From JBOFFC01 sp051648405 (GTDB taxonomy: Bacteria; Planctomycetota; Planctomycetia; Pirellulales; Lacipirellulaceae): a stretch of 20,974 nt of DNA. Positions 20,718 to 20,974 of the stretch are shown here, in pieces. The DNA lies in the NCBI GenBank assembly GCA_051648405.1, contig JBOFFC010000023.1:1-20974 (forward strand), written 5' to 3'. Both the position numbers and the translations under genes were made by a program. Under the pieces are notes generated by a model. The model searched no databases and had not been told where the DNA came from. It saw only the letters and a list, made by a program, of their open reading frames with translations. Each line of letters begins with the position of its first letter. Positions within the stretch are counted from its first letter, which is position 1.

Positions 20718-20974
20718 TCAGCGGCGGTGCGAGAACTCCGACGAGTTCACGAGCGCCCAAAGCAGGTCTTCCATCGCCGCGTGGCGAGTGAGGGTCTCGG
20801 CTCGGACGTCATCGACCAGGAGCAGCTCGTCGTAACTAGGTTCGCGCGACAGCACGCCCAGGTAGAGGTCACGGGCGACTGCGTGATTCGACTCGCGGGA
20901 GTCGCCCGGGTGCTCCGCTAGCAAGCGTCCGAGCATCGTCCGCTGGCCGGCCGACACGGCGCGGTTGATCTGCG
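20718..20974 (-). CDS. DUF1549/DUF1553-family protein, C-terminal end (5' end outside window)
   Basis: The minus-strand frame is open from the right edge of the window and ends at 20718, giving the last 85 or so residues. They contain AVARDLYLGVLSREPSYDEL and a terminal AMEDLLWALVNSSEFSHRR. The 'DLLWALLNSxEFxxNH/R' ending and 'LYLxxLSRxPsxxEL' are the C-terminal signature of DUF1553 proteins, which are large exported planctomycete proteins often with a cytochrome-c-like domain. The gene order DUF1553 then DUF1501 fits the usual operon. N-terminal domains cannot be seen. Confidence 0.88.
   Translation of the reverse strand, partial: QINRAVSAGQRTMLGRLLAEHPGDSRESNHAVARDLYLGVLSREPSYDELLLVDDVRAETLTRHAAMEDLLWALVNSSEFSHRR

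Noticed and set aside
18753..20921. A 722-codon plus-strand open frame opposite the DUF1501 gene
   Set aside because: Shadow of the clear DUF1501 and DUF1553 genes on the minus strand; no family motif in its own translation.

Overview
The window is high-GC bacterial DNA that looks like a planctomycete, probably of the Pirellulales / Lacipirellulaceae kind. The main reasons are a Tat-exported DUF1501 protein next to a DUF1553-type C-terminus (19365-20974), a pairing characteristic of that phylum, and short GC-rich repeats between genes. This is inferred from gene content; no ribosomal RNA is present to confirm it.

The window has two parts. Bases 1 to about 12760 are accessory DNA, best read as the right-hand part of a genomic island integrated at the 3' end of a tRNA-Lys(CTT) gene (12756-12828, minus strand). 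A tyrosine integrase (11536-12564) lies just inside that junction with an excisionase-like HTH protein convergent to it, and palindromic and direct-repeat sequences separate integrase from tRNA. The other end of the island is not in the window. Going inwards from the left edge there are: the tail of an IS630-family transposase; a minus-strand cluster of three small genes; a 550-bp gap; a PIN-domain toxin/antitoxin pair; a DUF2726 putative nuclease; an unrecognised 140-aa protein; and a GntR/FCD-like regulator divergent from the main operon.

That main operon (4865-11147, plus strand) is the centrepiece. It encodes a TerY-like von Willebrand A protein, a PP2C phosphatase and a Ser/Thr-kinase-like protein with a C-terminal zinc ribbon (the TerY-P phosphorylation triad). 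These are followed, with overlapping or nearly overlapping reading frames, by two membrane proteins and a membrane-anchored TraG/VirD4-like ATPase, then a small basic protein and a coiled-coil/winged-helix protein. No TerC, TerD or other Ter gene and no relaxase is seen here. A plausible reading is a reversible phosphorylation switch controlling a membrane ATPase that handles DNA or protein. This could be a stress or anti-phage module or a regulated transfer component.

From 12757 rightwards the content is ordinary chromosome: tRNA-Lys, folC preceded by a five-copy tandem repeat, a small conserved-looking protein with a structured leader, a translationally coupled JmjC-like cupin and CelD-type acetyltransferase pair, a glutaminyl-cyclase-like M28 peptidase, a four-helix membrane protein, and the DUF1553/DUF1501 pair.
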